Shown one piece after another: positions 17,496 through 26,458 of a stretch of DNA of 64,000 nucleotides. Made by a program: the position numbers and the translations under genes. This DNA comes from Bradyrhizobium sp. CSA207. GTDB taxonomy: Bacteria; Pseudomonadota; Alphaproteobacteria; Rhizobiales; Xanthobacteraceae. The stretch is taken from NCBI RefSeq assembly GCF_029051685.1, contig NZ_JAACFT010000007.1:186001-250000 (forward strand), written 5' to 3'. The notes beneath the pieces were generated by a model. The model had not been told where the DNA came from. It made no database searches and saw only the letters and a program-made list of their open reading frames with translations. Numbering within the stretch: the first letter of the stretch is position 1; each line of letters opens with the position of its first letter.

Positions 17496-18436
17496 CAGCG
17501 GTTGCGATATTCGATCATCGCCGCCTTGCGGATCTCGTCGAGATAGGCCTTTTGGGTCTTCTCGTATTTCTCGGTGTACATCTTCTCGCGCACCTCGCGC
17601 TTCTTCGGCGTGTCGATCATGGTCGGCTTGCGCGAACAGAGCACGACCATTTCGATACCCGCCTTGGTCACCTCGGGCGCGGTCAGATGGCCGATCGGGG
17701 TGTCGTCCAGCACCTTGCGCAGGGCGTCGGGCAGCTCCGCGCTGGTCTTGGTGACGGCTTCGCGGATGGTGGCGTTCGGCGTCGAGCGGAACAGCGAATT
17801 GGCTTCCTCGCAGCTCGCAATGCGCGAGCGATAGGTTTCGGCCTCCTTCTGGCGCGTCTCCAGGAAGGCCGGGGACGATCCGCGCGGCATGATCAGCACG
17901 ATCGGCTGCATCTTGTATTCGGTGCCTTCGACCTGGAGCTTCTGTCCGGTCTCGGCCTCCACAGCCGCGGCGACGTCACGCTCGCCGACCTGGAGGCGCT
18001 CCTTGTAGCGGCCGCGCACGAGGCTGGTCCAAACCATCTCGGACTTCATGCGGCTTTTCAGGGTATCAGGGCGGACGCCCTTGCTCTCGAGTGACTTGGT
18101 GAGCTGCTCCGGCGTCAGGCGCAGGCGCTGCGCCATTCCGGCGTAGGATTGGTCGATATCGGCGACACCAGGATCGACGCCGTATTTCTTGCCTTCCTTG
18201 ATCTTGATCTTGTCGTTGATCAGCTCGTTGATGACGTCCTGCCGGCTCGGAGTCTTCTGCGTCGTCAACTGGTCGAGCTTGGAGCGCTGGTCGATGTCGA
18301 AATCGGTGATGGGATCGCCGTTGACCATGACGACGATGTTCTGCGCCCGCGCCGGCGTGCCGATCAGAATCAAGGCAGCGAAGACGAGAAGGAGGCGCAG
18401 GGCAGGTAATGGATTCGTCATGGTTGTCGCTCGCAT
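17495..18436 (-). CDS. Periplasmic SurA-like chaperone/peptidyl-prolyl isomerase
   Basis: Exported protein of 313 aa with a signal peptide (LRLLLVFAALILIGTPARA, then QNIVVMVNGDPIT). The SurA N-terminal domain covers about residues 35-160. The parvulin-type isomerase part is short and divergent, so the chaperone role is better supported than isomerase activity. It lies directly after lptD, whose barrel is a classic SurA client in E. coli. An alternative ATG at 18421 is possible. The stop overlaps the pdxA start. Confidence 0.85.
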   Translation of the reverse strand: MRATTMTNPLPALRLLLVFAALILIGTPARAQNIVVMVNGDPITDFDIDQRSKLDQLTTQKTPSRQDVINELINDKIKIKEGKKYGVDPGVADIDQSYAGMAQRLRLTPEQLTKSLESKGVRPDTLKSRMKSEMVWTSLVRGRYKERLQVGERDVAAAVEAETGQKLQVEGTEYKMQPIVLIMPRGSSPAFLETRQKEAETYRSRIASCEEANSLFRSTPNATIREAVTKTSAELPDALRKVLDDTPIGHLTAPEVTKAGIEMVVLCSRKPTMIDTPKKREVREKMYTEKYEKTQKAYLDEIRKAAMIEYRNR

Positions 18437-18489
18437 GTCAGCCGCGGTGAACCTGCGATCGGGAATACGCGGCCGTCACTTCAAACCGT

Positions 18490-20979
18490 TCACTGGATAC
18501 CGCTGGCGGAACTGCTGCTCGCCGACGTGGTCGCCAGCGTTCGCAGCCCGATCTGGAACATGAACGCGTGGCTCAAGACGGGCGGTGTCGAGCCCGCGGA
18601 ATAGGTATACGAAGTTACATAGTTCGCCGCCAGCACGAAGCAATCGTCGACATAGCCGGCGCCGAGCACATATTGGTTGATCTTGTTGGCCTCGAGGTCC
18701 CAGCGCGCTGACCCCGTGACCACCCAATTGGTCGCGACCTTCAGCGACCCGCTGGTCAGGATGCCCGCACGACGGGTCAGATAGCCGAGCTCCGGCTGCG
18801 CCGCGTAATTGCCGTACATCATACTGACCGACCAGCGATTGAAGTTGGCGCGGCCTTCCGCCTCGAAGCGCTGAACGTTCAAGGTCTGCTCGTCCATGCG
18901 GGAGCGGACGCTGAACGTATAGGTGCTGTTGGGCGAGTAGCTGGCGCTCGCGACGTAGTCGGAACGCGGCTTGTCCAGGCCGGTATCAAGACCGGTATTG
19001 ATGGAGTCCTGGACCGCATAGGAGTTCATGCCGAACAGCTGGTAGGACTGGCCGAACAGCACCTTGACGGCGCCGCCCCTGTCGAACTGCGTGGTGGCCT
19101 GCACGCCGACATTGGCGCGGCCGCCGCCCTCGACGCGGTCGTAACCGGAGAACTTGTCGACGCTGAACAGGTTCGAGGTGTCGAACACCATGCTCTGCGC
19201 ATCCTCGTTCGGAAGCTTGCCGGCATAGGTCTCGTTCGGCCGGATGATGATCTGCGCGATCGGCTCGATGGTGGTCGAGCCCCAGGGCTGAACGTTGATG
19301 AAAGGATAGCGGTATTCGAGACCGACAGTCGGCATCAGGCGGAACGCCTGGGTGTCGCCGACGGGCAGGTAGTTCGACACGCCCGGCTGGTTGGAGACCG
19401 AGGAGTTGATGGCGTCGGCGCGCAGAATCGCGAACGGCGTCCATATCTCGCCGAACGGATCGGTGAAGGACTTGCGCCACTGCGCTTCCGCGCTCAGGCG
19501 GGTGTAGGTGCCGGGGAAGCCGCGCAGCAGGCACTGCGACGGCGTGCGCGCGAGCGGGTCGGCCGACGCCGTCGTGCACAGGCTGTTGGTGTTGGCGAGC
19601 GTCGTGGTCGGATCGAACGCCGCGCTGTCACGCGACAGGTTCACGAAATTGGTCTTGTAGCTGAACTCGCCGCCGAACACCGGATAGTTGAGGACGTTCG
19701 AATAGTCGATCACGGGGTAGACGACCGGCACCTGGCTCTGGTTGCCCGAGAAGCTCAGCCAATACATCGTGCGCGCGTCGAAGAAGCTGCGATTGCCGAC
19801 GCCGGTCAGATAAAGCTGCGACAGCGCATCCGTCGGCAGGCTCAGGAACGATCCGAGCGGATCGCGGTAGGCCGACAAGCGGTAATCCGACATGAAATAA
19901 TAGTCGGAGAGCAGGACGCCGTCCCAGCCCCAGACCCATTTATCGTTGAGCGCGAACTGGCCCTTGGTTTCGACGCCGCCACGGAATTGGCGCTCGCCCG
20001 GCAGGCCGGCGAACTTGCTGGGGTCAAGCTGGTCGATGCCGTAAACGCGGATCTGATAGGCGCCGTCCATCAGACGCTGGCGGAACTCGGCCTGCAGCAG
20101 CACGCCCTGCTTGGACGTGATACGCGGGCTGAAGGTCGCGTCCATATCGGGCGCGATCGCCCAGTAGAACGGGACTTCTAGGCCGTAACCGAACGCCGAG
20201 TACGAGGTGAAGCCCGGCATCAGGAAACCGGTCTTGCGCTTCACGGTCGGGTCGGGCGTCGAGAAGTAGGGCATATAGGCCAGCGGCACGCCGAAGAATT
20301 CGAGCTGGGCGGTCTCGAAGTACAGCATCTTTTCCTGCTGGTCGTGGATGATGCGGGCACCCTTGACCTGCCACAGCGGCGGCTTCTTCGGATCGTCCCT
20401 GCACGGCGCGCAGGCCGTATAGACGCCATTCTCGAACACCGTGTAGTTGCCGCTGGAACGGTCGGCGCGGCTCGCGGCCATGCGGGTCTGGTCGGCAGTA
20501 TCCACGCGCAGCGAATCGACGAAACCGTCGCGGTAGTCGTCGGAGAGATCCATGATCTCGGCATAGGTGATCTTGCCGTCGGCATCCGTCATGCGGATGT
20601 TGCCTTCGGCATGCAGGCGCTTGGTCTTCTGGTCGTAGATGACCCTGTCGGCCTCGACGCTGGTGCCGTTGTAGAACAGCTGGACGTTACCGACCGCGGA
20701 GACGCGCGAGTTGTTGTAGTCGTAGTCGACCTCGGTCGCCTGCACCAGCATCTGGTTGTCGTTGGCGACCTTCGGCGGCTTCGGACGCGGCGGCAGCGGA
20801 TTGTAGGTGAAGCTCTGCGCGCCGACCGGCGTCACGGCGGCAACGCCGATCAGACCGCCGAGCGATGCCGCGGCGACGATGGCCAGCAGGAGCCTGCGGA
20901 TGGACAAGCCGCACCCGTTCGCGCGCACCACGGTGCGCCGCGTCAAACGAGACACGGGTCCTTGGCGGACGGCCGTCAC
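18490..20979 (-). CDS. lptD: LPS-assembly protein LptD
   Basis: Outer-membrane beta-barrel that inserts lipopolysaccharide into the outer leaflet. The 829-aa protein has a signal peptide (SIRRLLLAIVAAASLGGLIG), an OstA-like periplasmic domain (about residues 55-190, DYDYNNSRVSAVGNVQLFYNG) and the long barrel domain. Cysteines near CAPCRDD and in the C-terminal part could form the structural disulfides. The start is a GTG that overlaps the lptG stop (TAGTG) and follows a strong AGGAGGA; the frame is open further upstream but only within lptG. lptF and lptG lie immediately upstream. Confidence 0.94.
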   Translation of the reverse strand: MTAVRQGPVSRLTRRTVVRANGCGLSIRRLLLAIVAAASLGGLIGVAAVTPVGAQSFTYNPLPPRPKPPKVANDNQMLVQATEVDYDYNNSRVSAVGNVQLFYNGTSVEADRVIYDQKTKRLHAEGNIRMTDADGKITYAEIMDLSDDYRDGFVDSLRVDTADQTRMAASRADRSSGNYTVFENGVYTACAPCRDDPKKPPLWQVKGARIIHDQQEKMLYFETAQLEFFGVPLAYMPYFSTPDPTVKRKTGFLMPGFTSYSAFGYGLEVPFYWAIAPDMDATFSPRITSKQGVLLQAEFRQRLMDGAYQIRVYGIDQLDPSKFAGLPGERQFRGGVETKGQFALNDKWVWGWDGVLLSDYYFMSDYRLSAYRDPLGSFLSLPTDALSQLYLTGVGNRSFFDARTMYWLSFSGNQSQVPVVYPVIDYSNVLNYPVFGGEFSYKTNFVNLSRDSAAFDPTTTLANTNSLCTTASADPLARTPSQCLLRGFPGTYTRLSAEAQWRKSFTDPFGEIWTPFAILRADAINSSVSNQPGVSNYLPVGDTQAFRLMPTVGLEYRYPFINVQPWGSTTIEPIAQIIIRPNETYAGKLPNEDAQSMVFDTSNLFSVDKFSGYDRVEGGGRANVGVQATTQFDRGGAVKVLFGQSYQLFGMNSYAVQDSINTGLDTGLDKPRSDYVASASYSPNSTYTFSVRSRMDEQTLNVQRFEAEGRANFNRWSVSMMYGNYAAQPELGYLTRRAGILTSGSLKVATNWVVTGSARWDLEANKINQYVLGAGYVDDCFVLAANYVTSYTYSAGSTPPVLSHAFMFQIGLRTLATTSASSSSASGIQ

Positions 20980-22076
20980 TATCCGTCCTCCTGATACAGC
21001 AAGGCCAAAAAGCCGGTGAGGCCGCCCACCACTGCGGGCAACCACGCCGCAGCGATCGGATGCATCAACTCAGCCTTGCTCAAGTCTTCAGTCACTTTCG
21101 ACAGAACGTAGAGCAGAAAGCCTGCGCCCACGCCACTCAAAACCATCTTCTGTACGCCGCCCATCCGGAAGAAGCGCAACGACACGGATGCCGCCAGCAT
21201 CACCATCGCTGCGAGCAAAAACGGCTGCGCCAGAAGCTTGTGATACTGGAGTCGATATCCGGCTGTCGCGAAGCCCGAGCTCTCGGAGGAGCGGATGTAG
21301 CTCGGTAGTTGCCAAAAGGACACAGTCTCGGGTGTGGAAAAGCTGTTGCGGACCTGTGCCTCGGTCAACGTCGTCGGAATCTCCAGCCGCGCCTGGTCGA
21401 CCGGCGGCGAGTCCAGTGTGAAGCGCCGCACGGTCTTGAACTGCCAATGGCCGTCCTCCAGCGCCGCCTCGCGTGCCTCGATCCGCTCCTTGAAATGCCA
21501 ATCCGTATCGAATCGGAACAGCGTCAGCCCGGTCAGCCGGATGCCCTGCTGCTCGCTGCGCGCCGCGTTGATGATGACCTGGCCGTCATCGGTGACCTGA
21601 TTGAGCCAGAAGCCCGAGGCGTCCTGGATGCCGCCGCCGGGAGCCGAGCCGAACAGCTCGGCCTCCATGCGCTTGGAGAGCTCGCGCAAATTCGCCGACA
21701 TCGGATTGTAGGCGAGCGTGGCGATCACCCCGATCAAGAGCGCGCTGCCGAGTGCGGGCGAGATGAACTGCCACGCGGAGATGCCGGCTGCGCGCGCGAC
21801 CACGAGCTCGAGCCGGCGGGAAAGGGCGAGATAGCAGGTCATGGCGCCGATCAGCATGCAGAACGGCGTCAGCTTCTCGAGCAGTTGCGGCACGCGGAAC
21901 AACGAGGTCTCGGCCACCATGATCGCGGAGGCGGACGCGAGGCCGGACGTCTTGCGCACCATCTCGATGTAATCGACCAGCACCAGCAGCAGGAAAATGC
22001 TCACGAACACGCCGAGCGCGGCGACGACGAAACGGCCGGCGAAATAGCGCCCGAGTGTGTTGGTGAGCATGCTCAT
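20979..22076 (-). CDS. lptG: LPS export ABC transporter permease LptG
   Basis: Inner-membrane half of the LptB2FG extractor that feeds lipopolysaccharide to the periplasmic bridge. The 365-aa protein has the YjgP/YjgQ pattern: N-terminal membrane segments (TLGRYFAGRFVVAALGVFVSIFLLL), a central periplasmic beta-jellyroll, and C-terminal segments. Its ATG overlaps the lptF stop (ATGA), and its TAG overlaps the lptD GTG. No lptB gene is seen in the window. Confidence 0.94.
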   Translation of the reverse strand: MSMLTNTLGRYFAGRFVVAALGVFVSIFLLLVLVDYIEMVRKTSGLASASAIMVAETSLFRVPQLLEKLTPFCMLIGAMTCYLALSRRLELVVARAAGISAWQFISPALGSALLIGVIATLAYNPMSANLRELSKRMEAELFGSAPGGGIQDASGFWLNQVTDDGQVIINAARSEQQGIRLTGLTLFRFDTDWHFKERIEAREAALEDGHWQFKTVRRFTLDSPPVDQARLEIPTTLTEAQVRNSFSTPETVSFWQLPSYIRSSESSGFATAGYRLQYHKLLAQPFLLAAMVMLAASVSLRFFRMGGVQKMVLSGVGAGFLLYVLSKVTEDLSKAELMHPIAAAWLPAVVGGLTGFLALLYQEDG

Positions 22077-23242
22077 GCGGTGGCCGGCCGTCCGAACATC
22101 CGCGCGATTCGCGCGTTCGACCTGTTGATGGCCTCCATGAGACGGGCGGGCGGTTCGACCACGATGCCGCCGACGATCAGCCAGATGCCGGCGCCGATCG
22201 CGGTCGCCAGCATCGCGTATTGGACGAGTGCCGCGAACGGCGATTTCACGGCCATCACCGAGCAGGCGAAGCCCGCCATGCGCAGGCCGAACACCGCGAT
22301 CACCGAGCCGCCGATCGAGAAATTGCGGCTCTGGCGCGTGGTGCGCGGCGCGCCGAGGAAGGCGAAGGTCAGCGCCGCAAAGGCGAACGGATAGAGCGGC
22401 GCCATGATGCGGTCATGCAATTCGGAACGGAACTGGCCGGGGACCGCTTTGTAGACCGGGTCGTCCTCGGGCGGTGCGAACAGTTCCCAGAGATAGCGCT
22501 CGCGGATGCCGAGGGTGACATCGTGGCCCTGGCCCGAGAATTTCGACATGTCGAAGCCGTAGCGGCCGAACGCCACCAGCGCAGGATCGCGCTTGCCGAC
22601 CTCGAAGCGCTGGAGATTGCCGTCCTTCAGTACCAGGAACGATCCGTTGTCGTTCTTCACGACCTCGCCATGCTCGGCGACAATGGAGACGCGCTCGTTC
22701 GGATCGCGGCGGTCGTCGATGAAGATGCCAGCGAGGATGCCGCCGGGCTGGCGCTCGCGGATCCGGATCGTCAGGTTCTTGTCGAGCTGGGCGAAGCGGC
22801 CGGGCTGCAGGATGTTGGTGAGAACGTCGGCGGTGATCTCGGCGTCCCACTGTTTGATCCGCCGCATGCCGTCGGGGGCCAGATAGGCGGCGATGAAGGC
22901 GACCAGCAGCGCCACCACGCAGGTGGCGTAGAAGAACGGATAGAACAGCCGGAACGGCGAGAAGCCAGCGGCATTCATCACGATGATCTCGGAATCGGTC
23001 GCCAGCTTGTTCAGCGTGTGCGAGATCGCGATCATCAGCGCGATCGGCGAGATGATCAGGACCAGCGCCGGGATGACGAGGCTGGTGATGCCGAGGAAGG
23101 TGAGGATGGTCTGACCCTGGCTCGTCATCAGGTCGATGCCGCGCAACGCCTGCGTAATCCAGATTACGCCGGTGAGGCTGACCAGGACCAGCGCAAACGA
23201 CGCCAGCGTCGTGCGGAAGATATACCTGTCAATCGACCCCAT
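22073..23242 (-). CDS. lptF: LPS export ABC transporter permease LptF
   Basis: Partner of LptG in lipopolysaccharide extraction. The 389-aa protein starts MGSIDRYIFRTTLASFALVLVSL, as LptF proteins do, with SLTGVIWITQALRGIDLM in the second part of the first segment. A periplasmic jellyroll and C-terminal membrane segments follow. It is the first gene of the minus-strand operon; its promoter should lie in the 340-base gap shared with the divergent pepA. Confidence 0.94.
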   Translation of the reverse strand: MGSIDRYIFRTTLASFALVLVSLTGVIWITQALRGIDLMTSQGQTILTFLGITSLVIPALVLIISPIALMIAISHTLNKLATDSEIIVMNAAGFSPFRLFYPFFYATCVVALLVAFIAAYLAPDGMRRIKQWDAEITADVLTNILQPGRFAQLDKNLTIRIRERQPGGILAGIFIDDRRDPNERVSIVAEHGEVVKNDNGSFLVLKDGNLQRFEVGKRDPALVAFGRYGFDMSKFSGQGHDVTLGIRERYLWELFAPPEDDPVYKAVPGQFRSELHDRIMAPLYPFAFAALTFAFLGAPRTTRQSRNFSIGGSVIAVFGLRMAGFACSVMAVKSPFAALVQYAMLATAIGAGIWLIVGGIVVEPPARLMEAINRSNARIARMFGRPATA

Positions 23243-23584
23243 GCGCTACCGCACGATCCCCACCAAAACCCCAATGCAGTCACGGGAATTTCCGGCTACC
23301 CGACCCATCCCAAAAGGGATCCCCAGGGTCGTGCAGCCATCTCGTCCGCCGGCTTACTTTCTCACTACCATCCCTTTGATCCGTCAACAAAATGGCTGCC
23401 CCATGGCACCCTCAATATATGGTTAATATTTCCCTCGTTGTTGCCTGGCGGCCACGGGGGGTGCTTGGCATCTGCCGGCCCGGTGGCCCATAGTGCGCAA
23501 AGTCTGCTGAATCGCCGTTGAGGTCCCGGCCCTTGGGCTGACCTGCCGAACGGCAAAAGCCCCATGTTTTTGAGGAGTTACCCC
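23243..23584. other. Divergent promoter region between lptF and pepA
   Basis: About 340 bases with no credible gene. An AT-richer patch (23410-23440, around TATATGGTTAATATTT) stands out from the GC-rich surroundings and may hold the promoters. TTGGCA (23465-23470) with CATAGT (23489-23494) is a weak pepA candidate. GAGGAG (23572-23577) is the pepA ribosome site. Confidence 0.4.
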
Positions 23585-25084
23585 ATGTCCGATGCCATTA
23601 AGGTCGGCTTTGCCCCGTTGTCTGCCGCCCCCCGTGGCATCATGGTCGTGTTCTGCGACGACAATCTGAAGGTCGGCCCGGCGACGGCCAAGGCGCTGGG
23701 CGGCGCCAACGAACTCGTGAAGCGGGCAGCCACCGCCGCCGCCTTCAAAGGCAAAAGCGGCGCCGTCCTGGACATCCTGGCGCCGGAAGGGGTGAAGGCC
23801 ACCCGTCTGATCGTGATTGGCGCCGGTAAGGCCGCAAACCTGAAGGCCAACGACTTCCTGAAATTCGGCGGCGTGGCGGCGGGCAAGCTTGGCGCCGGGT
23901 CCGCTGTCATGACCATCTTGGCGGAACTGCCCGATGGCGCGTTGGCAAGCGAGCAGGCGGTCGCGATCGCCTCAGGCCTGCGGCTGCGCGCCTATAAGTT
24001 CGACCGCTACAAGACCAAGAAGAAGGACGGCGAGGAGGAGGGCTTACGCGCCGACGTCTCGTTTGCGGTCGGCGACGTCGCCGCGGCGAAGAAGGCGTTT
24101 GCATCGGCCGGTGCGATCGTGGACGGCGTGATCATTGCGCGCGACCTCGTCAACGAGCCGCCGAACGTGCTGTATCCCGAAGAATTCGCGCGCCGCGCCA
24201 GCCAGCTCCGCAAGCTCGGCGTCAAGGTCGAGGTGCTCGACGTCAAGGCGATGGACAAGCTCGGCATGGGCGCGCTGCTCGGCGTCGGCCAGGGCTCGGC
24301 GCGGCCGAGCCGCACCGTGATCATGCGCTGGGACGGGGCTAAGAAGGGCGAGGCGCCGGTTGCCTTCGTCGGCAAGGGCGTTTGTTTCGACACAGGGGGC
24401 ATTTCGATCAAGCCGGCCGGCAGCATGGAGGACATGAAGGGCGACATGGGGGGAGCCGCCTGTGTCGTCGGCCTGATGCATGCGCTCGCGGCGCGCAAGG
24501 CCAAGGTCAACGTCGTCGGCGCCATCGGCCTCGTCGAGAACATGCCCGATGGCAAAGCGCAGCGTCCGGGTGACATCGTCACCTCGATGTCGGGCCAGAC
24601 CATCGAGATCATCAACACCGACGCGGAAGGCCGCCTGGTGCTTGCCGATGTGCTCTGGTACGTCGCCAAGAAAACTAAGCCGAAATTCATAGTGGACCTG
24701 GCGACGTTGACCGGCGCGATCCTGGTGGCGCTCGGCACCGACCATGCCGGCATGTTCTCCAACAATGACGAGCTTGCCGAACGTCTGCTGACGGCCGGAC
24801 TCGAGAGCGGCGAGAAGGTCTGGCGCATGCCGCTCGGCGCCGAATACGACAAGCTGATCGATTCACAATTCGCCGACATGAAGAACACCGGCGGCCGCCA
24901 TGGTGGCTCGATCACCGCGGCGCAGTTCCTCCAGCGTTTCGTCGACGGCACGCCCTGGGCGCATCTCGACATCGCTGGCACCGCGATGGGCGCGCCGAAG
25001 ACCGACATCAACCAGAGCTGGGGAAGCGGCTATGGCGTCCGGCTCCTGGACCGTCTGGTGGCAGATCATTACGAGCGCAAATGA
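23585..25084 (+). CDS. pepA: Leucyl aminopeptidase PepA
   Basis: Cytosolic M17 metallopeptidase removing N-terminal residues from peptides. The 499-aa protein has the family's metal-binding and catalytic blocks: [29 protein letters not shown], and the signature [12 protein letters not shown]. The ATG at 23585 has GAGGAG eight bases upstream and starts [12 protein letters not shown]. In proteobacteria PepA can also be a DNA-binding site-specific recombination factor, but nothing here shows that. holC follows within six bases, a common pairing. Confidence 0.96.
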   Translation: MSDAIKVGFAPLSAAPRGIMVVFCDDNLKVGPATAKALGGANELVKRAATAAAFKGKSGAVLDILAPEGVKATRLIVIGAGKAANLKANDFLKFGGVAAGKLGAGSAVMTILAELPDGALASEQAVAIASGLRLRAYKFDRYKTKKKDGEEEGLRADVSFAVGDVAAAKKAFASAGAIVDGVIIARDLVNEPPNVLYPEEFARRASQLRKLGVKVEVLDVKAMDKLGMGALLGVGQGSARPSRTVIMRWDGAKKGEAPVAFVGKGVCFDTGGISIKPAGSMEDMKGDMGGAACVVGLMHALAARKAKVNVVGAIGLVENMPDGKAQRPGDIVTSMSGQTIEIINTDAEGRLVLADVLWYVAKKTKPKFIVDLATLTGAILVALGTDHAGMFSNNDELAERLLTAGLESGEKVWRMPLGAEYDKLIDSQFADMKNTGGRHGGSITAAQFLQRFVDGTPWAHLDIAGTAMGAPKTDINQSWGSGYGVRLLDRLVADHYERK

Positions 25085-25090
25085 CCCGAA

Positions 25091-25543
25091 ATGACTGAAG
25101 TGCTGTTCTACCATCTGCAAAACATGACGGTGGAGAACGTCTTGCCGTCGCTTCTGGAGAAATCGCTGGAGCGCGGCTGGCGCGTCGTGGTGCAGGCGAC
25201 CTCGCCCGAGCGCGCCGATGCGCTCGATGCGCATCTATGGAGCTATCGCGACGATTCCTTCCTGCCGCACGCGACATGGCGCGTGAACGACGCCGCCGAG
25301 CAGCCGATCGTACTGGCGATCGAGGAGGACAATCCGAACGGCGCCCAGGTCCGCTTCCTGATCGACAACGCCGCAATGCCGCAGAACTGCCAGAGCTACG
25401 AGCGCATGGTGCTGCTGTTCAACGGCGAGGATCCCGACGCGCTGGCCTTGGCCCGAAGCGCCTGGACGGATTGCAAGGCGCGGGGATTTGTTGTCACCTA
25501 TTGGCAGGCCGACGAGCGCGGCCGGTGGCAGCGGCGGAATTAG
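25091..25543 (+). CDS. holC: DNA polymerase III subunit chi HolC
   Basis: Accessory clamp-loader subunit linking the polymerase to single-strand binding protein. The 150-aa protein starts MTEVLFYHLQNMTVENVLPSLLEKSLERGW and contains DDSFLPHATW and VLLFNGEDPDALALARSAW, all standard for the chi family. It sits six bases after the pepA stop, an arrangement conserved in many proteobacteria. Confidence 0.94.
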   Translation: MTEVLFYHLQNMTVENVLPSLLEKSLERGWRVVVQATSPERADALDAHLWSYRDDSFLPHATWRVNDAAEQPIVLAIEEDNPNGAQVRFLIDNAAMPQNCQSYERMVLLFNGEDPDALALARSAWTDCKARGFVVTYWQADERGRWQRRN

Positions 25544-25670
25544 CCGTCGTTCGCAATTAATGATAATTTGTACTTTTCGGGTCAGGTTAGCTTCGGTCAC
25601 CTTGATGCCGCAAAGTGATGTTGGGACAATTGCTTAGGGCTGGTCCTTCACGCGGGGAATTTGGTTTATC

Positions 25671-26201
25671 GTGCGACATCAAAAGCTTCCCAGGTCGCTC
25701 ATATTTGCGTTGGCTGCCGTAGCACCGCTGATCGCGGGCTGCTCGAGCGCCCCCGACCTGCTGTCCAAGGATGCCGAATGGTTTCAGAAGCCCGGCCGCC
25801 TGTTCATCAAGAACATCTCGATCGAATCGCCGCCGCTGACCCCCGACACGCCCGTGAGGGCCGACGATCTGGTCAGCGCTGATGGCGCCTGTCCCGGTAT
25901 GGCGCCTCCCGGGCCGGCTGATGCCAACGCGTCGACGACTCCGCCGGCTCCATCCAGCGGCACGGTCGCGCTCGGCCATACCGAATGCGACGTGGTGCGC
26001 GGCATCGGCGCGCCCTCGAACGTCAACCTCTCCAACGATGCTGCCGGCCGGCGCGTCGCCGTGGTGACCTGGACCACCGGTCCGCGTGCCGGCATCTATA
26101 CGTTCACCGCCGGCCGTCTGTCCTCGATCGAGGGCACGCCGGAGGCACCTGTGATGCCGAAGGCCGCCAAGCCGAAGCCGAAGAAGAAAGCGGCGACCTG
26201 A
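25671..26201 (+). CDS. Hypothetical lipoprotein
   Basis: Small exported protein of 176 aa with a GTG start and a lipobox, LAAVAPLIAGC, that predicts lipidation at Cys about residue 24. The mature part contains a Pro/Ala-rich linker, a GTVALGHTECDVVRGIGAPSN block reminiscent of SmpA/OmlA-type small lipoproteins, and a Lys/Pro-rich tail (PKPKKKAA). I cannot name a family with certainty. It is separate from holC by 127 bases. Likely in the inner leaflet of the outer membrane. Confidence 0.8.
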   Translation: MRHQKLPRSLIFALAAVAPLIAGCSSAPDLLSKDAEWFQKPGRLFIKNISIESPPLTPDTPVRADDLVSADGACPGMAPPGPADANASTTPPAPSSGTVALGHTECDVVRGIGAPSNVNLSNDAAGRRVAVVTWTTGPRAGIYTFTAGRLSSIEGTPEAPVMPKAAKPKPKKKAAT

Positions 26202-26458
26202 TAAGGCGCGCGGGACGGCTATTGCCTCCGTTCATTGCACCTTCGAACGACAGGATCTGACCGCTCGGTCCCCGGAATGTAGTTTTCTGGGGGCCAAGTC
26301 GTCTCTGCGCGAGAACAAGTCGTCTCTGCGCGAGAAATGGGATGATAAACGCAATGGTCGCGGCGAACGCTGCAAGCAGGGCCGCTCCCAACAGGCGCAT
26401 TTGCCGCTGAAAACCGCATATCCAGCAGTTATCCACTGGCTATCGACAACGGGCGAGT
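26202..26458. other. Intergenic region with a 21-base tandem duplication
   Basis: Contains two adjacent copies of a 21-base unit (26296-26316 and 26317-26336, the second differing in its last base). On the minus strand a frame from 26400 starts MRLLGAALLAAFAATIAF and reads through the duplication as LAQRRLVLAQRRLG, but it then runs antisense into the lipoprotein gene and has no clear ribosome site. A decayed or very small membrane protein is possible; I do not call a gene. Confidence 0.4.

Noticed and set aside
22220..23521. 433-aa plus-strand open frame opposite lptF
   Set aside because: The lptF frame has family motifs and start overlaps; the plus-strand sequence is Arg/Asp/Gln-rich shadow.
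26104..26400. Possible small membrane protein starting MRLLGAALLAAFAATIAF on the minus strand
   Set aside because: Hydrophobic start is attractive, but there is no ribosome site, it passes through a recent tandem duplication and runs antisense into the lipoprotein gene.
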